64,000 nt of DNA from Serratia sarumanii (GTDB taxonomy: Bacteria; Pseudomonadota; Gammaproteobacteria; Enterobacterales; Enterobacteriaceae), in NCBI RefSeq assembly GCF_029962605.1, contig NZ_CP124750.1, forward strand, positions 1,364,001 through 1,428,000. Direction: 5' to 3'. Under the pieces are notes generated by a model. It was not told the DNA's origin and did not search any database. It saw only the letters and a list, made by a program, of their open reading frames with translations. The first letter of the stretch is position 1; the number at the start of each line of letters is the position of its first letter. Shown here one piece after another: positions 42,163 to 51,166 of this stretch. A program made the position numbers and the translations under genes.

Positions 42163-44730
42163 ATGCCAACCATCACGAAAACCCAATCACTTTACACGTT
42201 GACCCGGCCGGTCTGGCTGGATGTGGCAGGCATGAGCAAAGGTATCGATCACGATCGCCAGCACCTGGGCATCATTCTCGCCGCTGGGCAGGTGCTGCGA
42301 GTGCGGCAGACCAACGCGGCGTTTACCGGCAAGCTCACGCTGCGCTTGCTGAATGACGACAGCAAAACGGAGGCTGAATTCAGCGTCGGCGCGAGCTGGG
42401 TCGAGGCCCAGGTCAATGCCGTCTCGGTGCCGTTTATCGATACGCCGTACGGGCAGGGCGAACCGGCGCTGGAGTTCGAGTATCCGGACACGGCGAAAGC
42501 GCTGCCGGTTTATCGCCGCGGTGAAAACGAAGCCGCATTCTTCGCCCGCTGGGACGATCGGGACGCCGAGTTTGCGCTGGTCGATGCGGAATACGCGGTA
42601 TTGCTGGTGCCGAAAATCAGTAAACCGGCGCTGAAGTCGCTGGGCGAAGCGAAAAACATCGACGGACTGATCGCCTACTATGACCGCATTTTCACCTTCT
42701 ACAATGCGCTGACTGGCGTCTCGTTCGAGGCTGAACACGAATCCGATCGCAATATTCGCAACCGCTATTTTATGAAGGCCGATAAACACGGCGCCGGCGC
42801 CGCGTATTACGGCGGGCGCTGGACGGCGGAAACCAGCAACTCGGTCAGCAGCTTCTGGCTGACGCCGAAAGACAGCAACTGGGGTAGCCTGCATGAGATC
42901 GCGCACGGCTATCAGGGGCACTTTATGGGCGACAAATATTTCTCCACCGGTGAGATGTGGAACAATATTTACGCCGCTTGCTATCAGGACGTGATGCTGG
43001 GAGAGCGCAAATACCAGGAAGGGTGGCTGTATAACTACGGCAACGCGGCCGGCGTCGAGAAGAAAATCGTCGATCTGATCGCTCAGGGCACGCCGCTCAA
43101 CCAGTGGGATCTGCGCTCCAAGCTGTTCTTCGCGATGCTGATGGTCGACAAGGCAGGCAAGAACGCCTTCACGCACTTTAACCAGCAGTATCGCCAAAGC
43201 TGCAATACGCCGGGCTTCGTGCCGTCCGAACATGCCTTGCTGGATCTGCTGTCGGCAAGCTTCGCCGCGGCCGGCGAGCAAATCGACGTGACGCCGTTCG
43301 TCGAGTTGACCGGCGGCGTGATCACCCAAGCGCAGCGCGATCTCAACGCGTTCAGCCACGCCAAGGCGGTGTACCCGCTCTATCAACTGGTGGATGCGCA
43401 GAGTTTGCCGGCGGTGCAGGCACAGCTGAAGCTGGATTCCTCCCTGCGGCTGGTCGATTCCTGTCAGCTCAAGGCGAGCGGCCTGAAAGGCGATGTCGCC
43501 CTGAGTCTGGATATCGATGACTTTGCGCAGATCTACGGTGCGGATCTGGTGCTGATGGAAGGGGCGCGCTATGCCTACAAGGTTCGTATCGACGCGCCGA
43601 CCCTGGCCCTGAATGCGTTGCCGATCGGCGTGTACACCCTGCGTTTACCGACCGGCAAGGATCGCAAATATCGGCCGACGGCGGGTTACCTGACGGTGAA
43701 GCAGGGGAAAAACGCGGTAACGCTTCGCTTCGAACGCAAAGCCGCTTCGCCGATCGTTTCACAGGAGATCGCTCTGTTGGGCCTGAGCGATGCGGTCTTC
43801 GCCACCGTGGTCGTCGATCGCGCCAAGGGCGCAGTGGTGGTTGACGTGACCAGTACCACGCCGCATTCCTACTTCCCCGGTGAAACCTATGCCCGGGTGA
43901 CGCTGCGCGATCGGCAGGGCGCGGTGCGCTTCACTAAGGAGATTCAGGGCACTCAGGCTACGTTGAGTCACGACGAACTGCCGTTTGCCGAGGGTGATGA
44001 CATCGAGATTTACCATGTGGAGCCGAGCCGGGTGCGCTTGAATCCGGCGGCGGCCGGCGTCATCGACAACAAAAACAAAACCAACGTGCTGCGTATCGAA
44101 AAAAGCGGGCTGAAAAATCCGGCGTTGCCCGGCGATCCCGAACAAGCGCTGCTGGCGCGCCTGGAACAGGCGGCGCAGCGTTTGCGCCGCCTGCTGCCGG
44201 CCTACTACGCGCCGTCGTCGTCGTTCAAGGACGATATTTATCTGGCGATCGGCGCCTTCGCCGAGCCGCAGCGCGAGTCGCTGTTGGCGACCTATCGGGA
44301 TTGCCTGCCCGCCGACAATACGCCGCCGGACGCTAACGTCGGCAATGCGTTTACCGTGGTTTGCAAAGGGATCGGCGATCGCCAGTTTCTGACCGGCGCC
44401 GTCGATCTGGTGAAGAAAACCGTGACCGTGACGCTGTCGGCGGGGATTGCTCACCACTACTTTGCCGATAGCTACGCCTTCCTCAGCGTGACGGATGCGG
44501 ACGGTAACACCTTGCTCAGCTACGACGTCATCGGCAGCCAAAATCAGCCGGCTAAAACCTGGGTGCTGCCGCTGTCGGGTTATGGCGGTGAGGTGATCCA
44601 TCTGCGGCATGAAGAGCCGGACAACCGTCTGGCGATCGTCAACGAGATGCAGCACGTGCGGTTGGCGGAGAAGGGCAAGCAACAGACCTACTGCATTACC
44701 TCGATCGGTTTGAAACGTATCAACGACTGA
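42163..44730 (+). CDS. enhancin/M60-family zinc metalloprotease
   Basis: This 855-residue protein has the M60/enhancin zinc site HEIAHGYQGHF (His244, Glu245, His248), with Glu264 in STGEMW as the probable third ligand. The N-terminal 230 residues resemble the enhancin fold of baculoviruses and of Yersinia/Bacillus homologues, which cut intestinal mucin. Two C-terminal modules (about 535-650 and 730-855) look like copies of one mucin/carbohydrate-binding domain. There is no signal peptide. ATG 42163 follows GAGGAAAGCAGG; upstream in-frame codons to 42025 overlap the yehS terminator. Confidence 0.87.
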   Translation: MPTITKTQSLYTLTRPVWLDVAGMSKGIDHDRQHLGIILAAGQVLRVRQTNAAFTGKLTLRLLNDDSKTEAEFSVGASWVEAQVNAVSVPFIDTPYGQGEPALEFEYPDTAKALPVYRRGENEAAFFARWDDRDAEFALVDAEYAVLLVPKISKPALKSLGEAKNIDGLIAYYDRIFTFYNALTGVSFEAEHESDRNIRNRYFMKADKHGAGAAYYGGRWTAETSNSVSSFWLTPKDSNWGSLHEIAHGYQGHFMGDKYFSTGEMWNNIYAACYQDVMLGERKYQEGWLYNYGNAAGVEKKIVDLIAQGTPLNQWDLRSKLFFAMLMVDKAGKNAFTHFNQQYRQSCNTPGFVPSEHALLDLLSASFAAAGEQIDVTPFVELTGGVITQAQRDLNAFSHAKAVYPLYQLVDAQSLPAVQAQLKLDSSLRLVDSCQLKASGLKGDVALSLDIDDFAQIYGADLVLMEGARYAYKVRIDAPTLALNALPIGVYTLRLPTGKDRKYRPTAGYLTVKQGKNAVTLRFERKAASPIVSQEIALLGLSDAVFATVVVDRAKGAVVVDVTSTTPHSYFPGETYARVTLRDRQGAVRFTKEIQGTQATLSHDELPFAEGDDIEIYHVEPSRVRLNPAAAGVIDNKNKTNVLRIEKSGLKNPALPGDPEQALLARLEQAAQRLRRLLPAYYAPSSSFKDDIYLAIGAFAEPQRESLLATYRDCLPADNTPPDANVGNAFTVVCKGIGDRQFLTGAVDLVKKTVTVTLSAGIAHHYFADSYAFLSVTDADGNTLLSYDVIGSQNQPAKTWVLPLSGYGGEVIHLRHEEPDNRLAIVNEMQHVRLAEKGKQQTYCITSIGLKRIND

Positions 44731-44744
44731 TCCACATCCCCCTC

Positions 44745-44775
44745 CCGGGGCGGCGAGCGTCGTCGCCCCGGTTTT
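44745..44775 (+). terminator. terminator of the enhancin-like gene
   Basis: CCGGGGCGGCGA and TCGTCGCCCCGG form a 12-bp stem with one G-T pair, followed by TTTT. It begins 14 bp after the stop. Confidence 0.8.
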
Positions 44776-44817
44776 CCTCTGCATCATCCCCTTATTGCAC
44801 TCTTTTTGTTCTGCCGC

Positions 44818-44834
44818 TGCGCGCCGCTGGTGCA
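44818..44834. promoter_or_regulatory. NtrC-like enhancer site
   Basis: TGCGCGCCGCTGGTGCA matches the NtrC palindrome TGCACCA-N3-TGGTGCA at both outer ends, with one half (TGGTGCA) perfect. It is about 90 bp upstream of the start expected from the sigma54 promoter, a normal enhancer distance. A weaker TGCACT half-site lies near 44796. Confidence 0.55.
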
Positions 44835-44897
44835 GCCCATTCGCCGCCGTCGTCATAAGTTTTAATTATAATTTATTGAAATCATGAGATTAAAAAT

Positions 44898-44913
44898 TGG
44901 CACGCCGGTTGCT
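44898..44913 (+). promoter_or_regulatory. sigma54 (RpoN) promoter of the urea operon
   Basis: TGGCACGCCGGTTGCT matches the -24/-12 consensus TGGCACG-N4-TTGCW at every defined position. It lies 40 bp before the allophanate hydrolase start at 44954. Nitrogen-limited expression is inferred. Confidence 0.87.
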
Positions 44914-44953
44914 CTGTTGAATCCCATCTTGTGTACCAGATGGAATTCAGCCG

Positions 44954-46783
44954 ATGAGCGACCCTGTTGAAACGTGCGGTTTTACCCTCAGTGAATGGCA
45001 GCACCATTATCAAACCCGTCCGGCGGGCGAGCGCCTCGCCTGCGTCAGCGCCACGATCGAAGCGCTGGTCGCCGATTTGGATTCAGACGACAACGCCTGG
45101 CTGTATCTCGCCACCCCGGCGCAGCGCGAGCGGCAGTATCGGCAACTGGCACAGAGGCTCGAAGCAGTCGCCGGCGATCTCAGCCGCCTGCCGCTGTTCG
45201 GCGTGCCGTTCGCCATCAAAGACAATATCGACGTCGGCGGCTGGCCGACCAGCGCCGCCTGCCCGGCGTTCACCTATCAGGCCGCGGCGGACGCCACCGT
45301 GGTCGCCAACCTGCGCGCCGCCGGGGCGATCGCCCTCGGTAAAACCAACCTCGACCAGTTCGCTACCGGGTTGGTGGGCACCCGCTCACCCTATGGCGCA
45401 GTGGTCAACAGCTTCGACAGCCGCTACGTCAGCGGCGGCTCCAGCTCCGGCTCCGCCTCGGTGGTGGCGCGCGGCCTGGTGCCGTTCGCGCTGGGCACCG
45501 ACACCGCCGGTTCGGGCCGCGTGCCCGCCGGGTTCAATAACATCGTCGGGCTGAAGCCGACCAAAGGGCGGTTGTCCAACCGCGGCGTGGTGCCGGCCTG
45601 CCGGTTGAACGATACGGTATCGGTCTTCGCGCTGACGGTGGCCGATGCCGCGCAGATGGCGGAACTGGCGAGCGGCTTTGACGAAGCAGATCCGTATTCC
45701 CGCCCCGATCCGCATACCGCGCCGGCGGATATCCCCGCCGCGCCGCGTTTTGCCGTTCCCGCCCAGCTGGAGTTTTTCGGTGACGTGCAGGCCGAGCGGG
45801 CGTTTCACCGCGCGCTGGCGCAGCTGCAGGCGGGCGGCGCCACGTTGGAACCCCTCGATTTCGCGCCGTTTCGCACCCTGGCGGAGCAGCTGTATTACGG
45901 CCCCTGGGTGGCGGAGCGCACCGTGGCGATTGAGCAGATGCTGGAAGCGAACCCGCAGGCTATCGATCCGGTGGTGCGCGGCATCGTCGGCAACGGCCTG
46001 GGCTACAGCGCCTGCGACGCCTACAAGGCGGAATACCTGCGCGCCGAGCTGGCGCGGCAGATCGCCCAGCGGCTGGCGCCGTTCGACGCGCTGGTGGTGC
46101 CGACCGCGCCCACTATTCGCACCCTGGCGGAGATGGCGCAGGAGCCGGTGCTGTTCAATTCGCAGTTTGGCACTTACACCAATTTCACCAACCTGGCCGA
46201 TCTGAGCGCACTGGCGCTGCCGGGGCCGCTGCGCGAAGACGGGCTGCCGGCGGGCATCACCCTGATTGCGCCCGCCTGGCATGACCGGGCGCTGGCGGCG
46301 TTTGGCCTGCGCTGGCAACGGCAAAGCGCCTTACCGCTCGGGGCTACCGGCCGGGCATTGCCGCCGCAGCCCACACCGGCCCCGTCTGCGGGACATGTGC
46401 GTCTGGCGGTAGTGGGCGCTCACCTCAGCGGTATGCCGCTCAACGTCCAGCTGACGCAGCGCGACGCGGTGCGGGTGGAGCAAACCGTCACCGCCCCCTG
46501 TTACCGCCTCTACGCGCTGGCTGATACCGAGCCGCCGAAGCCGGGGCTGGCGCGCGTGGCGCAGGGAGCGGCGATCCGTCTTGAGCTATGGGACATCCCG
46601 CTGGCCCGTTTCGGCGAGTTTGTGGCGGAAATTCCGGCGCCCTTGGGTATCGGCACGCTGCTGCTGGCGGACGGCCGGCGGGTGAAGGGGTTTATCTGCG
46701 AAGCCTGGGCGCTGGAAGGCGCCACGGATATTACCGAGTTTGGCGGCTGGCGCGACTATCTCGCCGGCGTTAAGGGGGCATGA
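44954..46783 (+). CDS. atzF: allophanate hydrolase
   Basis: This 609-residue amidase-signature enzyme hydrolyses allophanate to ammonia and CO2, the second step of ATP-dependent urea degradation. The Ser-cisSer-Lys triad is Lys89 (FAIKDNID), Ser163 (GGSSSGSA) and Ser187 (GTDTAGSGR), with the spacing known for AtzF. A C-terminal domain (about 475-605) is the allophanate-hydrolase-specific module. It is the first gene behind the sigma54 promoter and overlaps the urea carboxylase gene by ATGA. Gene symbol is by family; uca-type names are also used. Confidence 0.93.
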   Translation: MSDPVETCGFTLSEWQHHYQTRPAGERLACVSATIEALVADLDSDDNAWLYLATPAQRERQYRQLAQRLEAVAGDLSRLPLFGVPFAIKDNIDVGGWPTSAACPAFTYQAAADATVVANLRAAGAIALGKTNLDQFATGLVGTRSPYGAVVNSFDSRYVSGGSSSGSASVVARGLVPFALGTDTAGSGRVPAGFNNIVGLKPTKGRLSNRGVVPACRLNDTVSVFALTVADAAQMAELASGFDEADPYSRPDPHTAPADIPAAPRFAVPAQLEFFGDVQAERAFHRALAQLQAGGATLEPLDFAPFRTLAEQLYYGPWVAERTVAIEQMLEANPQAIDPVVRGIVGNGLGYSACDAYKAEYLRAELARQIAQRLAPFDALVVPTAPTIRTLAEMAQEPVLFNSQFGTYTNFTNLADLSALALPGPLREDGLPAGITLIAPAWHDRALAAFGLRWQRQSALPLGATGRALPPQPTPAPSAGHVRLAVVGAHLSGMPLNVQLTQRDAVRVEQTVTAPCYRLYALADTEPPKPGLARVAQGAAIRLELWDIPLARFGEFVAEIPAPLGIGTLLLADGRRVKGFICEAWALEGATDITEFGGWRDYLAGVKGA

Positions 46784-49700
46784 ACATGTTTACTACCGTA
46801 CTGATCGCTAACCGCGGCGAAATCGCCTGCCGCGCCATTCGCACCCTGAAACGCCTGGGCGTCACCAGCGTGGCGGTTTATTCCGACGCCGACCGCAATG
46901 CGCCGCACGTCACCGAAGCCGACAGGGCGGTGGCGCTCGGCGGCGACAAGGCCGCCGACAGCTACCTGAGCATCGACAAGATCCTTGCGGCGGCGGCAGC
47001 CACCGGCGCGCAGGCGATCTACCCCGGCTACGGCTTTTTGTCCGAGAGCGCCGAGTTTGCCGACGCCTGCGAGGCGGCGGGCATCGCCTTTATCGGCCCG
47101 ACGGCGGCGCAGATGCGCGAGTTCGGTCTCAAGCACCGGGCGCGCGAGCTGGCGGCGTTGGCCGGGGTGCCGATGACGCCGGGCACCGGCTTGCTGGAGA
47201 GCGTGGAGCAGGCGGTTGCCGCCGCCGCGCGCATCGGCTACCCGGTGATGCTGAAAAGCACCGCCGGCGGCGGCGGCATCGGCCTGACGCGCTGTGACGA
47301 CGAGGCGGCGCTGCGCGAGGCTTACGACAGCGTCAAACGGCTGGGAGAGCAGTTCTTCCGCGACGCCGGCGCCTTTATCGAACGCTTCGTCGATCGGGCG
47401 CGTCACGTCGAGGTGCAGATTTTCGGCGACGGCCAGGGGCGGGTGGCGGCGCTCGGCGAGCGCGACTGCTCGCTGCAGCGCCGCAACCAAAAAGTGGTGG
47501 AGGAAACCCCGGCGCCACACCTGCCGGCGGCGACCCGCCAGGCGCTGCAGCGGGCGGCGGTGGCGCTGGGCGAGTCGGTGAACTATCGCAGCGCCGGCAC
47601 CGTGGAATTTATTTACGACGCCGCGCGTGACGAGTTTTACTTCCTCGAAGTGAACACCCGCTTACAGGTCGAGCACCCGGTCACCGAGATGGTCACTGGC
47701 CTGGATCTGATCGCATGCATGCTGCAGGTGGCGGCGGGCGATGCGCTGGATTGGGCGGCGTTGCAACGCGCGCCGCAGGGCGCGGCGATCGAAGTGCGCC
47801 TCTATGCCGAAGATCCGCTGAAGAACTTCCAGCCCAGCCCCGGCGTGCTGACCGAGGTGCATTTCCCCGCCGACGTGCGCCTCGACGGTTGGGTGGCGAC
47901 CGGCAGCGAAGTCTCGGCGTTTTACGACCCGATGATCGCCAAGCTGATCGTACACGGCGCTGACCGCGCGCAGGCGCTGGAAAAACTGCGCGTGGCGCTG
48001 GCGGCGACCCGTTTGCACGGCATCGCCACCAACCTCGATTATCTGCGGCAGGTGATCGCCACGCCGCAATTTCAGCGCGGCGACGTTTGGACGCGCCTGC
48101 TGGACGATTTGCATTACCAGCCGCACTGCCTCGAAGTGCTGCAACCCGGCACCTACAGCAGCGTGCAGGACTATCCCGGCCGCCTCGGCTATTGGGACAT
48201 CGGCGTGCCGCCGTCCGGCCCGATGGACGACTTCGCGTTCCGGCTGGCCAACCGCATCGTCGGCAACCACCCGGCGGCCGCCGGGCTGGAGTTCACCCTG
48301 CAGGGGCCGACGCTGCGCTTTCACTGCGACGCCACCATCGCGCTGACGGGTGCCAGCTGCCCGGCCGATCTGGACGGCGAAGCGGTCGCCTACTGGCGCC
48401 CGATCGCGGTGCGGGCCGGGCAGGTGCTGACGCTGGGGCGCGCCACGCACGGTTGCCGCACCTATCTGGCGGTACGCAACGGCTTCGACGTGCCGGTGTA
48501 TCTCGGCAGCCGTTCCACCTTCGCGCTCGGCCAGTTCGGCGGCCACGCCGGGCGCACCTTGCGCGTGGCGGACATGCTGGCGATCGCTCAACCGGAATTG
48601 GCCGCCAGCACCACGCCGGCGCCGATCGCCGCGCCGCAGGCGATGGACGACAGCCTGATCCCGCACTACGGCGACCAGTGGCACATCGGCGTGCTGTACG
48701 GGCCGCACGGCGCGCCGGACTTTTTCACCGCCGAATCGATAGACGCCTTCTTCGCCACCGACTGGCAGGTGCATTACAACTCCAATCGCCTCGGCGTGCG
48801 CCTGTCGGGTCCGAAGCCCGAGTGGGCGAGAGAGGACGGCGGCGAAGCCGGTTTGCATCCTTCCAATGTGCACGACTGCGAGTACGCCATCGGCGCGATC
48901 AATTTCACCGGCGACTTCCCGGTGATCCTGACCCGCGACGGGCCGAGCCTCGGCGGCTTCGTCTGCCCGGTGACCATCGCCAAGGCCGAGCTGTGGAAAG
49001 TGGGGCAGGTGAAGCCGGGCGACCGCATCCGGTTCCATCCGATCGGTTTTCGCCAGGCGCAGTCGCTGGAACAGGCGCAGCTCGGCAGCATCGAAGCGCT
49101 GGCGGCGGTGAAGGCCATCACCCTGCCGCCGCCGGATCTGGCCCCGGCGGATACCGTTTCCGCCGCGGTGCTGGCGGCGCTGCCAGCGGCGGAAGGGCGC
49201 CCGGCGGTGGCGTATCGCCAGGCGGGAGACGGCTACATCCTGATGGAGTATGGCGACAACGTGCTCGATCTGGCGCTGCGGCTGCGCATTCATCTGCTGA
49301 TGCAGTCGCTGCGGCAGGAGGCGATACCGGGCGTGGCGGAGCTGGCGCCGGGCGTGCGTTCGCTGCAGATCCGCTACGACAGCCGGCTGATAAGTCAGGC
49401 CGATCTGCTGCAGCGCCTGCTGGCGCGCGAACGGGCGCTGGGGGACGTCAGCCGCCTGAAGGTGCCGACGCGCACCGTCTGGCTGCCGATGGCGTTCGAG
49501 GATTCGGCCACGCTGGGGGCGGTCGATCGCTATCAGCAGACGGTGCGCGCTTCGGCGCCCTGGCTGCCGAACAACGTCGATTTCATTCAGCGTATCAACG
49601 GCCTGAGCCGACGCGAGCAGGTGCGCGACATCCTGTTCGACGCCAGCTACCTGATCCTAGGGCTGGGAGACGTCTACCTCGGCGCACCCTGCGCGGTGCC

Positions 49701-50406
49701 GCTCGATCCGCGCCATCGCCTGCTGAGCTCCAAATACAACCCGGCGCGCACCCACACCGCCGAAGGGACGGTCGGCATCGGCGGCATGTACATGTGCATC
49801 TACGGCATGGATTCGCCGGGCGGTTACCAGCTGGTGGGGCGCACGCTGCCGATCTGGAACAAATTCCTCAAAAACCCGCAGTTCACCGCCGGTGAACCCT
49901 GGCTGCTGCGCTTCTTCGATCAGGTGCGCTTCTACCCGGTCAGCGAGCAAGAACTGGACGAGCAGCGCGAAGCGTTCCGCGAAGGGCGCATGCAGGTGCG
50001 CATCGAAGAGAGCGAATTCGACTTCGCCGCCTACACCGATTTCCTGGCCGACAACGCCGGGGCGATCGCCGACTTCCAGCATCGCCAGCAGCAGGCGTTC
50101 AGCGCCGAAGTGGCGCGCTGGCGCAGCGATGACGACGAGGCCGAGGCGCAGCTGTTGCCGCCGGTTGAAGAAGACGTGATCGACGGCGATCTGGTCAGCG
50201 CCGATCTGAACGGCAGCGTGTGGAAGATCCTGGTGGAGCCGGGGCAGGCGGTGGCGGCCGGGCAGCCGCTGATCGTGGTCGAGGCGATGAAGATGGAATT
50301 GGCGGTCACCGCGCCGCGCGCCGGGATCGTCAAACGCATCAGCTGCCGGCAGGGGCGGCCGGTCGGGCCGGGCGACGCCCTGCTGTGGCTGGAAAAAGCG
50401 ATCTGA
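46780..50406 (+). CDS. urea carboxylase, biotin-dependent
   Basis: This 1208-residue enzyme makes allophanate from urea, bicarbonate and ATP. Domains in order: biotin carboxylase with ATP-grasp (1-450, KSTAGGGGIGL and FLEVNTRLQVEHPVTE), KipA/KipI-like carboxyltransferase halves (about 460-1050, starting VQDYPGRLGYWDIG), and biotinyl domain with Lys1171 in EAMKMEL. Some proteins of this architecture carboxylate guanidine instead; those loci usually carry two DUF1989 genes and a guanidine riboswitch. Neither is present here and urea importer genes follow, so urea is favoured. Confidence 0.92.
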   Translation: MNMFTTVLIANRGEIACRAIRTLKRLGVTSVAVYSDADRNAPHVTEADRAVALGGDKAADSYLSIDKILAAAAATGAQAIYPGYGFLSESAEFADACEAAGIAFIGPTAAQMREFGLKHRARELAALAGVPMTPGTGLLESVEQAVAAAARIGYPVMLKSTAGGGGIGLTRCDDEAALREAYDSVKRLGEQFFRDAGAFIERFVDRARHVEVQIFGDGQGRVAALGERDCSLQRRNQKVVEETPAPHLPAATRQALQRAAVALGESVNYRSAGTVEFIYDAARDEFYFLEVNTRLQVEHPVTEMVTGLDLIACMLQVAAGDALDWAALQRAPQGAAIEVRLYAEDPLKNFQPSPGVLTEVHFPADVRLDGWVATGSEVSAFYDPMIAKLIVHGADRAQALEKLRVALAATRLHGIATNLDYLRQVIATPQFQRGDVWTRLLDDLHYQPHCLEVLQPGTYSSVQDYPGRLGYWDIGVPPSGPMDDFAFRLANRIVGNHPAAAGLEFTLQGPTLRFHCDATIALTGASCPADLDGEAVAYWRPIAVRAGQVLTLGRATHGCRTYLAVRNGFDVPVYLGSRSTFALGQFGGHAGRTLRVADMLAIAQPELAASTTPAPIAAPQAMDDSLIPHYGDQWHIGVLYGPHGAPDFFTAESIDAFFATDWQVHYNSNRLGVRLSGPKPEWAREDGGEAGLHPSNVHDCEYAIGAINFTGDFPVILTRDGPSLGGFVCPVTIAKAELWKVGQVKPGDRIRFHPIGFRQAQSLEQAQLGSIEALAAVKAITLPPPDLAPADTVSAAVLAALPAAEGRPAVAYRQAGDGYILMEYGDNVLDLALRLRIHLLMQSLRQEAIPGVAELAPGVRSLQIRYDSRLISQADLLQRLLARERALGDVSRLKVPTRTVWLPMAFEDSATLGAVDRYQQTVRASAPWLPNNVDFIQRINGLSRREQVRDILFDASYLILGLGDVYLGAPCAVPLDPRHRLLSSKYNPARTHTAEGTVGIGGMYMCIYGMDSPGGYQLVGRTLPIWNKFLKNPQFTAGEPWLLRFFDQVRFYPVSEQELDEQREAFREGRMQVRIEESEFDFAAYTDFLADNAGAIADFQHRQQQAFSAEVARWRSDDDEAEAQLLPPVEEDVIDGDLVSADLNGSVWKILVEPGQAVAAGQPLIVVEAMKMELAVTAPRAGIVKRISCRQGRPVGPGDALLWLEKAI

Positions 50407-50420
50407 ACGGAGGGGCGAGG

Positions 50421-51131
50421 ATGCAAATCACCAACGGAGAGCACAAGGCGCGGCCGGAGGGGCTGGCGGAGCGCATTTATCTGCAGCTCAAGGCCGACAT
50501 CTTCGAGTTTCGCCTGCTGCCGGGCGATCGCTTCAGCGAAAGCGACGTGGCGCAGCGCATGGCGGCCAGCCGCACGCCGGTGCGTCAGGCGCTGTTTCGA
50601 CTCGAGCGCGAAGGCTATGTCGAGGTGCTGTTTCGCAGCGGCTGGCAGGTGCGGCCGTTCGATTTTGCCTACTTCGAAGAGCTGTACGACCTGCGCATCG
50701 TGCTGGAACAAGAGGCGGTGAAACGGCTGTGCGAATGGCCGGCCGGGGAAACGCCGGCCGCGCTGGCGGCGCTGAACCGTTTTTGGACCGAAGCGCCGCG
50801 TCTGGCGGACGGCCAGGTGGTGTCGCAGCACGACGAGCAGTTTCATCAGGCGTTGGTAGCCGCGGCGGGCAACGGCGAAATGGCGCGCATCCACCGCGAG
50901 CTGACCGAAAAGATCCGCATCATTCGCCGATTGGATTTCACCCAGCAGGCGCGGGTGGACGCCACCTACCGCGAACACGCCGCCATTTTGCAGGCGATCC
51001 TGCAGCGGCAAAGCGGGGTGGCGCAAGCGCTGCTCGGCGAGCATATCGCCGTCAGCAAGGCAGAGGTACGAAAAATAACGCTGCACATGTTGCACCAGGC
51101 GCGGGCCCAGCAGCCGGCGCGCTCGGCGTAA
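50421..51131 (+). CDS. GntR/FCD-family regulator of the urea operon
   Basis: This 236-residue protein has a GntR winged helix (GLAERIYLQLKADIFEFRLLPGDRFSESDVAQRM, then SRTPVRQALFRLEREGYV) and an FCD-type effector domain with HDEQFHQALVAAAGN and the metal-binding histidines typical of FadR-like proteins. It is co-directional within the operon, 14 bp after urea carboxylase and 35 bp before urtA. Start 50421 follows GGGCGAGG. A substrate-responsive regulator is expected, adding pathway control to nitrogen control through RpoN. Confidence 0.88.
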   Translation: MQITNGEHKARPEGLAERIYLQLKADIFEFRLLPGDRFSESDVAQRMAASRTPVRQALFRLEREGYVEVLFRSGWQVRPFDFAYFEELYDLRIVLEQEAVKRLCEWPAGETPAALAALNRFWTEAPRLADGQVVSQHDEQFHQALVAAAGNGEMARIHRELTEKIRIIRRLDFTQQARVDATYREHAAILQAILQRQSGVAQALLGEHIAVSKAEVRKITLHMLHQARAQQPARSA

Positions 51132-51166
51132 CGATTTTGATTTCACACACATCAGGAGTTTGAACT

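Noticed and set aside
44731..44953. Guanidine (ykkC) riboswitch before the urea carboxylase operon
   Set aside because: Looked for because many such enzymes are guanidine carboxylases. The leader is too short after the sigma54 start (about 30 nt) to hold one, and no conserved motif was seen.
47662..49293. 543-codon frame opposite urea carboxylase
   Set aside because: Antisense to a clear enzyme, with composition typical of a shadow frame.
48087..49895. 602-codon alternative frame inside urea carboxylase
   Set aside because: Same-strand shadow in a second frame, Arg/Gly/Ala-rich with no domain.
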